Positions 25,851 through 33,598 of a stretch of DNA of 64,000 bases are shown here, piece by piece. The notes under the pieces were generated by a model. It was given only the letters and a program-made list of their open reading frames with translations. It did no database searches and had not been told where the DNA came from. The DNA is from Actinomycetota bacterium (GTDB lineage: Bacteria > Actinomycetota > Actinomycetes > S36-B12): NCBI GenBank assembly GCA_016870195.1, contig VGCC01000006.1, positions 1-64,000 of the forward strand. Reading direction: 5' to 3'. How positions within the stretch are numbered: position 1 is the stretch's first letter; every line of letters begins with the position of its first letter. Made by a program: the position numbers and the translations under genes.

Positions 25851-26164
25851 TGTTCAAGATCATGATCCAGCTGACCCGACGCGAGGACATGTCGCGCGAG
25901 GAGTTTCTTCACTGGTGGCTCAAGGAGCATGCGCCCCGTGCCCGCACCCTCCCGGGGGTCCGTCGCATCACTTTCAACGTCGTGGATCCCAATGCAGCTA
26001 TCGATGCCGACGGGATCGCCGAGTTGTGGTTCGACTCCGAAAAGGCCTTCCAGGAGGCGTACGCCACGGATAGCGGTGCGGCGGTGGCAGCCGACTCCGT
26101 GGCCCACGTGTCCGCCCGGATCCGGGTCCCCGTCGAGGAGCACGAGATCGTGACCGATCGTTGA
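25850..26164 (+). CDS. EthD-domain protein
   Basis: 104-residue dimeric alpha/beta-barrel protein of the EthD type. The family motif REEFLHWWLKEHAPRAR lies near residues 15-31, and the LPGVRRITFNVV strand follows. In Rhodococcus EthD works with the cytochrome P450 EthB, and here too the following gene is a P450. It starts on the last base of the upstream stop and ends overlapping the P450 start, giving tight coupling. Function is likely auxiliary to the oxidase, but EthD proteins have many unexplained roles. Confidence 0.72.
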   Translation: MFKIMIQLTRREDMSREEFLHWWLKEHAPRARTLPGVRRITFNVVDPNAAIDADGIAELWFDSEKAFQEAYATDSGAAVAADSVAHVSARIRVPVEEHEIVTDR

Positions 26165-27513
26165 GCAAGCGCCCGACCAGCTTCCTCGGCACCCCCGTCA
26201 CGGCCCCCGGGCCACTCGGACCGGAGATGATGTCGGCGATCCGCACGATCCGCCACGATCCCCTCGCCTTCCTGACGGACACGTGGCGGCGTTACGGCGA
26301 TGTGGTGCAGTTCCCGATCCCGCGACCACCCACGTACCTGGTCAACGATCCCGAGTCCGTGCGTCATGTCCTCGTGGGCAACGCCCGCAACTACGGCAAG
26401 TCGACCATTCAGTACCAAGCGCTGGCACTCGTCACAGGGGAGGGATTGCTGAGCGCGGACACGCGGCGATGGCGACGTCAACGCCCCATGGTGCAGCCGG
26501 CCTTCCACCACGAGACCCTCGACGCGGTGGTCGACACAGTGGTCCACACCGCGGATGCCGTCACTGGAGAGTGGTCGTCGCTTCGACCGTCCGAGGTGAT
26601 CGACGCCGATGCGTACATGATGCACGCGGCACTCGAGGTTGTCGGGCGCTCACTGTTCGGGTCCGATCTGTCCGGTGATGCTGCGCGGATCACGGCCGCG
26701 ACCTTGGCAGGGCTCGAGGTGGTCATCAAACGTGCCCGTGTGCCGATATCGCCCCCGCGCTGGCTCCCCACACCTGCCAACCGGACGCTGATGCGCGCGC
26801 GCGCCGATCTGGACGACGCGGTCGCCGGGATCCTTGCGGAGCGCACGCGCACCGGTCAGGGTGCCGGCGACATGCTCGACCTGCTCATCGCCGCGCGAGA
26901 TGACCGAGGTGTGGGCCTCACCCCGCAGGAAATCCGTGATGAGATCGTCACGTTCATCGTCGCAGGTCATGAGACTGTGGCGTCTGCTCTCGCGTGGGCC
27001 TGGTTGTTCCTGGCGCAACATCCCGACATGCAGGATCGGATCGCCGAGGAAGCCGGTGCCGCCCGTCCTTGGACGCGAGCGAGCATTGCGAAACTGCCGT
27101 TCACGCGCGCGGTCTTCGACGAGACAATGCGGCTCTACCCACCGGCCTGGGTGATCACGCGACGGGCCCGGGATGCCGATCATTTGCCCTGCGATGTGTC
27201 CCTTCCGGCGGGTGCGCTAATCATTGTCAGTCCGTACCTGCTTCACCGTCACCCGCGGATGTGGTCGGACCCGGAGGTCTTCCGTCCGGAGCGATTCCTC
27301 GCACCGTACGAGCGGGATGCCTTCATCCCGTTCGGAGCCGGTCCGCGGTTGTGCATCGGCCGCGACTTCGCCTACGTCGAGGGCGTGTTGATGCTCGCGA
27401 TGCTTGTGGAATTCTTCCGCGCGACTCCCACCTCGGACCGGCTGCCCTGGGCCGATCCCCAGGTCACCATCCGACCGCACGGGGGAGCACCCGTGCACAT
27501 TTCGCGCCGGTGA
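26161..27513 (+). CDS. Cytochrome P450
   Basis: 450-residue haem monooxygenase. The oxygen-activating I helix reads FIVAGHETV around residue 265-273, the ExxR pair is Glu321/Arg324 in ETMRLYPPAW, and the haem loop FGAGPRLCIGRD has the thiolate ligand Cys398. The order and the PPAW segment resemble class CYP102/CYP4-like soluble P450s more than CYP105/107. TTG 26161 is the start, overlapping the EthD stop (TTGA). No ferredoxin or reductase gene is in the window. The P450 converges with the hisN-like gene (3-bp gap). A role linked to F420 chemistry is only suggested by cotranscription with fbiC. Confidence 0.9.
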   Translation: MSKRPTSFLGTPVTAPGPLGPEMMSAIRTIRHDPLAFLTDTWRRYGDVVQFPIPRPPTYLVNDPESVRHVLVGNARNYGKSTIQYQALALVTGEGLLSADTRRWRRQRPMVQPAFHHETLDAVVDTVVHTADAVTGEWSSLRPSEVIDADAYMMHAALEVVGRSLFGSDLSGDAARITAATLAGLEVVIKRARVPISPPRWLPTPANRTLMRARADLDDAVAGILAERTRTGQGAGDMLDLLIAARDDRGVGLTPQEIRDEIVTFIVAGHETVASALAWAWLFLAQHPDMQDRIAEEAGAARPWTRASIAKLPFTRAVFDETMRLYPPAWVITRRARDADHLPCDVSLPAGALIIVSPYLLHRHPRMWSDPEVFRPERFLAPYERDAFIPFGAGPRLCIGRDFAYVEGVLMLAMLVEFFRATPTSDRLPWADPQVTIRPHGGAPVHISRR

Positions 27514-27516
27514 AGG

Positions 27517-28281
27517 TCAGGACAGCAGGGTGCACACCCGCGCGTGCAAATGGCCGTTCGTCGTGAGGAGCGAGCCGCTCCGCAGCGCCGATTCCCCCGC
27601 GAATGTGGTGGCACGACCACCGGCCTCGGTGACGATCGGGAGCAGGGCGGCGAGGTCGTAGATCTGCAACGCCGGTTCCGCCGCGATGTCCACCGCACCT
27701 TCGGCGACGAGCATGTGGGACCAGAAGTCGCCATAGGCACGTTGCCGCCAGGTGCCTTCGATGATGGTGCTGAATCCGGCGGACGACGATTCCCAGCCGA
27801 CGGCGTCGGAGTAGGCGAAGGACGCGTCCTTGAGTCGATCCACTCCACTCACGTGGATGCGGCGGTCAGTCGGCGATTCGGGTCCACGGGTGAATGCCCC
27901 CTGGCCGACCTCCGCCCACCAGCGTCGACCCATCGCCGGGGCTGAGACGACGCCGACGCTGCACTCACCGTCGACAGCGAGAGCGATCAGGGTGGCCCAG
28001 ACGGGGACACCGCGCACGAAGTTCTTGGTTCCATCGATCGGGTCGATGATCCACTGGCGTGCACCGTCGGTGCGCCCGAACTCCTCCCCGTGGATCGCGT
28101 CCCCGGGACGGTGCTCGGCGAGGAGTGCTCGAACGGCGGTCTCAACCGCCCGATCCGCATCGGTGACGGGGGAGAGGTCCGGCTTAGATTCCACCACAAG
28201 ATCGTGGGCTCGGTAGCGCGCCAGGGAAATCTCGTCAGCGACGTCCGCCATAGTCAACGCGAGCACGAGATCGTTCTGCAC
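27517..28281 (-). CDS. hisN: Inositol monophosphatase family protein, probable histidinol-phosphatase
   Basis: 254-residue Mg-dependent phosphatase. Metal-binding motifs: GEEFG (near residue 73), WIIDPIDGTKNFVRG (near residue 85) and WSHMLVAEGAVDIAAEP at the C-terminal site. The sequence DLVLALTMADVADEISLARYR begins the protein in the style of actinobacterial HisN, so the upstream GTG at 28281 is preferred over ATG 28251. TACATT on the minus strand (28288-28293) lies 6 nt before that GTG, supporting a leaderless start. Histidinol-phosphatase is the best guess; inositol or FBP hydrolysis cannot be excluded. Confidence 0.75.
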   Translation of the reverse strand: MQNDLVLALTMADVADEISLARYRAHDLVVESKPDLSPVTDADRAVETAVRALLAEHRPGDAIHGEEFGRTDGARQWIIDPIDGTKNFVRGVPVWATLIALAVDGECSVGVVSAPAMGRRWWAEVGQGAFTRGPESPTDRRIHVSGVDRLKDASFAYSDAVGWESSSAGFSTIIEGTWRQRAYGDFWSHMLVAEGAVDIAAEPALQIYDLAALLPIVTEAGGRATTFAGESALRSGSLLTTNGHLHARVCTLLS

Positions 28282-28287
28282 GCAGGG

Positions 28288-28306
28288 AATGTACAAGGTC
28301 TACCCT
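28288..28306. promoter_or_regulatory. Overlapping divergent leaderless promoters (hisN / DUF2231)
   Basis: The minus-strand -10 TACATT (28288-28293) serves the hisN-like gene and the plus-strand -10 TACCCT (28301-28306) the DUF2231 gene. Each sits 6 nt before its start codon, and the two hexamers are only 7 bp apart. Each promoter's -35 region would fall over or beyond the other's start, so the two could not be occupied together. Confidence 0.55.
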
Positions 28307-28312
28307 GACGAG

Positions 28313-28756
28313 GTGCTTCCCGAAGAGGTCTGGGGTCTGCCGCTCCACCCCCTGGTCATCCACGCCGTGGTCGTGCTGGTGCCTCTCACCGCCGTCGGTG
28401 CGGTCTTCGTGGCCTTACGTCCGCGCTTCACCAAGCGCTTCGGTGTGATCGTCGTGATCGGGGCGATCCTGTCGGCGGTCTCGGCGTTCCTGGCCAAGGA
28501 ATCCGGAGAGGCCCTGGCGCGCACACGCCCGGTGAGCGGTGAGCACGTGATGGCCGGTGACGTCGTGCCCCTGCCCCTTGTCGGATTCGCGGTGCTCCTG
28601 ATCGTGTTTTGGTTGTTCGACCGTGGCGTACCCGGAAATCGTGCGCGTCCACTGTGGTTGAAGCTTCTCGCCGTGGTGGTCGTCGTCGCCGCAGTGGCGT
28701 GCACGTACCTCGTCGTGATCGCCGGGCACACCGGTGCGCTCAGCGTGTGGAGTTGA
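28313..28756 (+). CDS. DUF2231-like small membrane protein
   Basis: 147-residue integral membrane protein with four hydrophobic spans, beginning LPLHPLVIHAVVVLVPLTAVGAVFVAL, the His-containing first helix typical of DUF2231. Further spans are FGVIVVIGAILSAVSAFL, VVPLPLVGFAVLLIVFWLF and LLAVVVVVAAVACTYLVVIAGH. The conserved His residues in helices 1 and 4 hint at metal or haem ligation, but no function is established. GTG 28313 is chosen because of the leaderless -10; an upstream ATG at 28289 would overlap the -10. Its 3' end overlaps rsgA by 17 bp convergently. Confidence 0.7.
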   Translation: MLPEEVWGLPLHPLVIHAVVVLVPLTAVGAVFVALRPRFTKRFGVIVVIGAILSAVSAFLAKESGEALARTRPVSGEHVMAGDVVPLPLVGFAVLLIVFWLFDRGVPGNRARPLWLKLLAVVVVVAAVACTYLVVIAGHTGALSVWS

Positions 28757-29741
28757 CCTGATCCTCGGGGAGCGCTCGAGACCTTAGAAGACGGTGCAGT
28801 GAGGCGACGCGTGATCCCAGGTTCGGGGAGTCGACGAACGGGGTCAGGGCGCACTCGGGCTCGTCGTGGCTGCAGGAGCGAGGACAGTCGACGGTCAATT
28901 CCGCGAGGTCGGGGAAGGCGAGCACCAGGTTCTGCGGGTCCACGTGAGCGAGCCCGAAAGATCGGATTCCGGGTGTGTCGATGATGTGGCCTCCGCCGGG
29001 ATTGCGGAACGCCCGCACTGACGTGGATGTATGGCGACCCTTCCCCGTTGTGAGATTGACCGAACCCGTGGTGCGCTCGGCCAGGAGCACGAGCGCGTTG
29101 ACGAGAGTGGACTTGCCGACCCCCGAATGGCCGATGAGAACGGTGTCGTGTCCGGTGAGGGTGTCGAGGAGCTCGGGTGTGGGTGCTCCCTTGTGCACCG
29201 GGAACACCGGCACGTCCAAGGGCGCGTACATGTCCCGGATCACGTCCGGTTTGAGCAGGTCGATCTTCGTCACGATGATGATGGGTGCGATACCCGCATC
29301 CATCGCGGCGACGAGTGATCGATCAATGAGTCCGATGCTGGGGTCGGGGTTGGCGATTGCGGTGACGATCGCCAGTTGATTTGCATTCGCCACGATCACG
29401 CGCTCGACGGGGTCGCTGTCGTCCGCCGTGCGACGGAGTTCGCTCGTACGCGGATCGCGCGTGACGATGCGCACCGGATGGTCGAGGGAGCCGGGTGCCT
29501 CGCCGACGACCCCGACCCGATCGCCCACGACGATTCCCTTGCGACCCAAGTCCCGGGCCTTGACCGCGAACTCCTCCCGTTCGCCGGTGTCCACCGTGAA
29601 CCGCCCGCGGTCGACCGTGACCACGACACCTGGACGAGCTTCCTCGAATGTCGGGCGATCCTTCGAGCGGGGCCGGGACTTGCTGCGTCCCGGACGGACG
29701 CGGACGTCGTCCTCGTCAACGTGGGTGGCACGTCGACTCAC
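28740..29741 (-). CDS. rsgA: Ribosome small-subunit-dependent GTPase RsgA
   Basis: 333-residue circularly permuted GTPase that checks late 30S ribosome assembly. After an N-terminal OB-fold (about 30-100) the G motifs occur in permuted order: TKIDLLKPD (G4-like) precedes the P-loop GHSGVGKST and the G3 DTPGIRSFG. The C-terminal zinc knuckle is CPRSCSHDEPEC. GTG 29741 is taken as start because it overlaps the aroA stop in GTGA; an ATG 24 nt upstream would lie inside aroA. It is the second gene of aroA-rsgA on the minus strand. Confidence 0.93.
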   Translation of the reverse strand: MSRRATHVDEDDVRVRPGRSKSRPRSKDRPTFEEARPGVVVTVDRGRFTVDTGEREEFAVKARDLGRKGIVVGDRVGVVGEAPGSLDHPVRIVTRDPRTSELRRTADDSDPVERVIVANANQLAIVTAIANPDPSIGLIDRSLVAAMDAGIAPIIIVTKIDLLKPDVIRDMYAPLDVPVFPVHKGAPTPELLDTLTGHDTVLIGHSGVGKSTLVNALVLLAERTTGSVNLTTGKGRHTSTSVRAFRNPGGGHIIDTPGIRSFGLAHVDPQNLVLAFPDLAELTVDCPRSCSHDEPECALTPFVDSPNLGSRVASLHRLLRSRALPEDQVNSTR

Positions 29742-31024
29742 GCGCCACTCACCAATGCCGACCACATTCCAGGAAAGTCCGGGAGGGTCTTCGACGTGGT
29801 GCCGATGTCCTCGACGCGAACGCCTGGGATGCGCAAGCCGACGATCGCGGCAGCCGTCGCCATACGGTGGTCGTGGTAGGTCGAGAGATCGGCAGGTCGG
29901 GGTGCACCGGGTTCGATGCGGAGTCCGTCGGGCAGTTCGATCACGTGGGCACCGACCTTGGTCAACTCGGTGGCGAGTGCCGCAAGACGGTCGGTCTCAT
30001 GACCACGGAGATGAGCGATTCCGGTGAGGGTGCTGGGCGAGTCCGCGAGGGCTGCGAGGGCTGCGACCGTGGGTGTCAGCTCGCCGACGTCGGCGAGATC
30101 CGCGTCGATGCCATGGATCGTCGCGGGTCCGTGCACGGTGACGTCGGTGTTCGATCGTGACCAACTCCCACCCATGTGTTCCAGGATCGGCAGGATCGCG
30201 GCCCCGGGTTGGGTGGTGACCTCGGGCCAATCGGCCACGGTCACCGACCCGTGGGTGGCCATCGCTGCGGCGAGGAATGGGGTGGCATTCGAGAGATCCG
30301 GTTCGATCTGTACGTCGCAGGCCGCGATGTGCTGCCGCTCGACATGCCAGGTCGTGGTGCCCTCACGTTGCACATGCACCCCGTGGTCGGCGAGCATGGC
30401 GACCGTCATCTCAATGTGGGGTGTGCTGGGAACACGGTCCCCCACATGGTGAATGGTGATTCCCTCATCGAACCGTGCCGCACTGAGCAGCAGGCCGGAG
30501 ACGAACTGGCTAGACCGTGAGGCATCGATGGTCACTGTTCCGCCGGGCACGGCACCCCGCCCGAGGAGGGTGAAGGGGAGAGTGTCGCGACCACCGTCGT
30601 CGATCTCCACACCGAGGTGTCGCAGCGCCCCGAGCAAGGTCCCCATGGGTCGCACGCGAGCGGTCTCGTCGCCGTCGAAGGTGATGGCTCCGTTGTTCAA
30701 GGCGGCCACCGGTGGGACGAAGCGCATGACTGTTCCGGCGAGACCACATTCGATCGTGCCCGTCGTCTGCATGAAGCGGGGCTCCACGTGCACGGTCATG
30801 TTGCCCACCACAGAGTCGGGTGTCGTGCTGAGCACGTGACCGAGGTCTTCGAGGGCGGCGACCATGAGTCGGGTATCGCGGGCGTCGAGAACGCCATGCA
30901 GCACGCTGGGGCCATCGGAGAGGACGGCGAGGACGAGCGCGCGATTGCTCGCGGACTTGGATCCCGGAACCCGGACGCGCCCGTTGACGGGGCCTTCGGC
31001 CACGGGAGCGGACCACCACGTCAC
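29738..31024 (-). CDS. aroA: 3-phosphoshikimate 1-carboxyvinyltransferase (EPSP synthase)
   Basis: 428-residue shikimate-pathway enzyme condensing shikimate-3-phosphate with PEP. VPGSKSASNRALVLAVLSDG near residues 19-38 is the EPSP synthase N-terminal signature, and GLAGTVMRFVPPVAAL near residue 86 the PEP-side motif. LRGHETDRLAALATELTKVGA and TYHDHRMATAAAI are further family blocks. It starts at GTG 31024, with TAGTGT on the minus strand (31031-31036) 6 nt upstream, so it looks leaderless. Length is standard. It is cotranscribed with rsgA and divergent from the SRAP gene. Confidence 0.95.
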   Translation of the reverse strand: MTWWSAPVAEGPVNGRVRVPGSKSASNRALVLAVLSDGPSVLHGVLDARDTRLMVAALEDLGHVLSTTPDSVVGNMTVHVEPRFMQTTGTIECGLAGTVMRFVPPVAALNNGAITFDGDETARVRPMGTLLGALRHLGVEIDDGGRDTLPFTLLGRGAVPGGTVTIDASRSSQFVSGLLLSAARFDEGITIHHVGDRVPSTPHIEMTVAMLADHGVHVQREGTTTWHVERQHIAACDVQIEPDLSNATPFLAAAMATHGSVTVADWPEVTTQPGAAILPILEHMGGSWSRSNTDVTVHGPATIHGIDADLADVGELTPTVAALAALADSPSTLTGIAHLRGHETDRLAALATELTKVGAHVIELPDGLRIEPGAPRPADLSTYHDHRMATAAAIVGLRIPGVRVEDIGTTSKTLPDFPGMWSALVSGA

Positions 31025-31030
31025 ACAGCG

Positions 31031-31054
31031 ACACTAGTGCGTGGGAATTAGGGT
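31031..31054. promoter_or_regulatory. Divergent leaderless promoters (aroA / SRAP)
   Basis: The minus-strand TAGTGT (31031-31036) sits 6 nt before the aroA GTG, and the plus-strand TAGGGT (31049-31054) sits 6 nt before the SRAP GTG. The start codons are only 36 bp apart. Confidence 0.55.
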
Positions 31055-31060
31055 CGGGGT

Positions 31061-31729
31061 GTGTGCGGACGCTATGCGGCGAGCATGGATGTCGCGACGT
31101 TGGTTCATGAGTTCGGCGTCGGTCCCGTCGACGTCGAACTCCCCCCGCGCTACAACATCGCCCCGACCACGGAGAACTACATCATCACCGGCGACGGTGC
31201 AAAAAGATCGCTCGAGATCGCACGATGGGGACTGGTTCCGTCGTGGGCGAAGGACATCAGCATCGGTAACCGGATGATCAATGCGCGCGCAGAGACAGTG
31301 GCAACCAAGCCCTCCTTTCGCCGCGCGTACGCACACACCCGTTGCCTCGTGCCCGCGGATGGCTACTACGAGTGGTACCGACCAGCCCAGGGACCGAAAC
31401 AGCCCTTCTTCATTCACGGTGAGGGCACGTGGGCGATGGCGGGCCTGCATGAGATGTGGCGACCCACGGATGCGCCGGTCGTCCACTCGTTCACGATTCT
31501 CACCATGGCCGCGAGTTCCAGCCTCGCCTCGATCCACGATCGCATGCCCGTGACAGTGGATCCCGACTCCTTCGACGTCTGGCTCGACCCGGAGAGTCCG
31601 AAGGACGAGGTGGATGCATGCCTTCGCCCGGAGCGCCAGGTGACGATGCATGCCTATCCCGTGAGTACTGCAGTGAACAGCGTGCGCAACCAAGGACCGC
31701 ACCTGATCGATCCGCTCCCTGCGGGCTAG
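31061..31729 (+). CDS. SRAP-domain protein (YedK/HMCES family)
   Basis: 222-residue SOS-response-associated peptidase domain protein. These proteins form a covalent crosslink with abasic sites in single-stranded DNA and so protect it from cleavage. MCGRYAAS puts the catalytic Cys at position 2, so it becomes the N-terminus after Met removal. NARAETVATKPSFR supplies the Asn/Glu pocket residues, and SIHDRMPV the conserved His. Bacterial SRAP proteins have this length. GTG 31061 follows TAGGGT by 6 nt. The downstream biotinyl gene is 25 bp away. Confidence 0.9.
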   Translation: MCGRYAASMDVATLVHEFGVGPVDVELPPRYNIAPTTENYIITGDGAKRSLEIARWGLVPSWAKDISIGNRMINARAETVATKPSFRRAYAHTRCLVPADGYYEWYRPAQGPKQPFFIHGEGTWAMAGLHEMWRPTDAPVVHSFTILTMAASSSLASIHDRMPVTVDPDSFDVWLDPESPKDEVDACLRPERQVTMHAYPVSTAVNSVRNQGPHLIDPLPAG

Positions 31730-31753
31730 GCTCGCGCGACGAGCAGGAGGGCC

Positions 31754-31975
31754 GTGGACTACTCGATTCGCGCGGAGATGGTGGCGTCGGTGCATTCCGT
31801 GGTGGTGGATGCGGGTGCGGCCGTCATGGTGGGCGACACGCTGATGATCCTCGAATCGATGAAGATGGAGATCCCGGTCCTCTCGGAATTCGCGGGAACT
31901 GTGCGGGAGATCAGCGTCGTGCCCGGTGACGTTGTCCAGGAAGGTGACATCCTGGCGATCCTGGTCAGGGGCTAG
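31754..31975 (+). CDS. Biotinyl/lipoyl-domain protein
   Basis: 73-residue single biotinyl-domain protein. ESMKME carries the attachment Lys37, flanked by the two-strand halves VHSVVVDAGAAVMVGDTLMIL and GTVREISVVPGDVVQEGDILAIL. It is about the size of the isolated carboxyl-carrier domain, with no partner carboxylase in the window. GTG 31754 is preceded by GGAGG. It most likely serves an acyl-CoA or pyruvate-type carboxylase as a detached BCCP. Alternatively it may be a lipoyl-like regulator. Confidence 0.85.
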   Translation: MDYSIRAEMVASVHSVVVDAGAAVMVGDTLMILESMKMEIPVLSEFAGTVREISVVPGDVVQEGDILAILVRG

Positions 31976-31995
31976 CACGCACTACCCTGATTGTT

Positions 31996-33402
31996 ATGAG
32001 GGATCTCACCGCTCTCGTCGAGGAGCATGCAGACCTCACCCCCGACATCGTCGCCAGTCTCGCCGATCTCATAGCCGCCTGGGACCTCGTCTCGGATCTC
32101 GCCTTCAGCGACATGGTGCTGTGGGTGCCCACCTGGAACGACGCCGGCTACATCGCGGTTGCGCAGGTGCGGCCATCCACCGCCTCGACGGCTGTCCCCG
32201 AGGACCTCGTCGGCACATTCCTCCCTCGCGGACGTCAGACGGTCTTCGACCAAGCACTCGCGCACGGTCAGCCGGTGCTGGCCCGCGACCCGAGTCGACC
32301 GTGGGCACCGACATCCCTCGAAGCGGTACCCCTGGTGCGTGCCCATCGCGTGGCGGCACTCCTTGCCCGATATCCCAGTCCCGTCGCGCGAGGTGGAAGT
32401 GCACTCGAGGACATCTACCTCAAGGCCGCGGACGAGTTGGTCGCGATGATCTCGGTGGGGGACTTCCCGGTGCGCGATCAGGTGGAGGACGCACTGGAGT
32501 CACCCCGCGTCGGAGACGGACTGCTCCGCCTCGAGGAGACAGGGCGCGTCGATTACGCATCACCGAATGCGGTGAGCGCCTTTCGTCGTCTGGGATTGGC
32601 CACCAATCTCGTCGGCGCCAACCTCGCCGAGCTCGTTGCGCGGTTGAGTCATCGCCCCGTGGGCGGTGGAGTCACCGCGGTGGTCGGGGGTCGCGCACCG
32701 GGCAGGGTCGAGGTGGAAGCCCCGAGCGGCACCGTGGTCATCCGATCGATCCCCCTCGCTGAGGGTTCCCTGGTCCTGATTCGCGACGTCTCGGAAGTGC
32801 GCCGCGGGCAGCGCACGGTGCTCTCCCGCGAGGCGACTATCCGCGAGATTCATCACCGAGTGAAGAACAACCTGCAGACGGTGGGGGCGCTTCTGCGATT
32901 GCAGTCACGGCGGTCGGAACTCGTGGAGACCCGCACCGCCCTGGCGGAAGCACAAGCTCGCATCGGTGCGATCGCCGTGGTGCACGAGGCCTTGTCCACC
33001 GACGCCGATTCCGAAGCGGAACTCTCAGTGGTGATCGGCGCCCTCATCCAACTGATGCGCGAGTTGGCGCCTGCTTTCGGGACCGTACCCGAGTTCCACG
33101 TCGAGTGTCCGTCGATGCGCCTCTCGGGGGAGCGTTTGACCCCTTTGGCCATGTGCATCACCGAGGTGCTGACCAATGCGGTGGAGCACGCGCAGGCGGA
33201 TCGCATCGACGTTCGGGTCGGTCGCTCCGGGCGCGGACTGGAGATCCGAATCTCCGATGACGGGGTGGGAATTGCCTCGCCGGTCACTGAGGGTCTGGGC
33301 ATGTCCATTGTGTCTACCCTGGTGGAAACCGAACTCGGGGGTGAGGTGTCTGTCGACTCCGCACCCGATCGCGGCACGACCGTCACCCTCACGTCGGGGT
33401 GA
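31996..33402 (+). CDS. pdtaS: PdtaS-like cytoplasmic sensor histidine kinase
   Basis: 468-residue soluble histidine kinase of the HisKA_2/HWE-like class. The H-box reads EIHHRVKNNLQTV, with the candidate phospho-acceptor at His286/287. ATP-binding boxes follow: LTNAVEHA (N box), ISDDGVGI (G1) and GLGMSIVSTLV (G2). The N-terminal half looks like GAF plus PAS input domains without membrane spans. In mycobacteria PdtaS signals to the antitermination regulator PdtaR, which binds RNA; no pdtaR is in the window. ATG 31996 lies 7 nt after TACCCT (leaderless). Confidence 0.87.
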   Translation: MRDLTALVEEHADLTPDIVASLADLIAAWDLVSDLAFSDMVLWVPTWNDAGYIAVAQVRPSTASTAVPEDLVGTFLPRGRQTVFDQALAHGQPVLARDPSRPWAPTSLEAVPLVRAHRVAALLARYPSPVARGGSALEDIYLKAADELVAMISVGDFPVRDQVEDALESPRVGDGLLRLEETGRVDYASPNAVSAFRRLGLATNLVGANLAELVARLSHRPVGGGVTAVVGGRAPGRVEVEAPSGTVVIRSIPLAEGSLVLIRDVSEVRRGQRTVLSREATIREIHHRVKNNLQTVGALLRLQSRRSELVETRTALAEAQARIGAIAVVHEALSTDADSEAELSVVIGALIQLMRELAPAFGTVPEFHVECPSMRLSGERLTPLAMCITEVLTNAVEHAQADRIDVRVGRSGRGLEIRISDDGVGIASPVTEGLGMSIVSTLVETELGGEVSVDSAPDRGTTVTLTSG

Positions 33403-33465
33403 GTCACGGCACCCACTTGTCAGGATCCGCGTCGCACGTGTAGCGTCCCGGCATCAACTGAATAC

Positions 33466-33584
33466 CTCATCACGAGGGGCAGAGGGATACGGCCCTATGA
33501 AGCCCCGGCAACCTATCCGGTCTCATTCAGTTGAGGCCCCCGGAATTCGGTGCCAACTCCGACCTGACAACCAGGACAGATGAG
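33466..33584 (+). promoter_or_regulatory. SAM-I (S-box) riboswitch
   Basis: The aptamer core matches the SAM-I consensus. P1 is CTCATC (33466-33471) with GATGAG (33579-33584); the P2/kink-turn region holds CGAGGGGCAGAGGGA; the invariant block GGCCCTATGAAGCC...GGCAACC lies at about 33491-33513; P3 is GGTCTCA/TGAGGCC with a TTCAGT loop; and GGTGCCAACTCC at about 33549-33560 is the P4 element. About 119 nt separate the ends of P1, typical for SAM-I. The ATG of the threonine-synthase-like gene is 14 nt after P1, with AAAGG as its ribosome-binding site, so control is probably at translation. S-adenosylmethionine is the expected ligand, indicating that the controlled genes serve methionine metabolism. 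Confidence 0.85.
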
Positions 33585-33598
33585 CAGAAAGGCCTCAC

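Noticed and set aside
33466..33584. SAM-IV instead of SAM-I riboswitch.
   Set aside because: A P4-like GGTGCCAACTCC element and the P1 pair CTCATC/GATGAG fit SAM-I; the SAM-IV pseudoknot was not seen.
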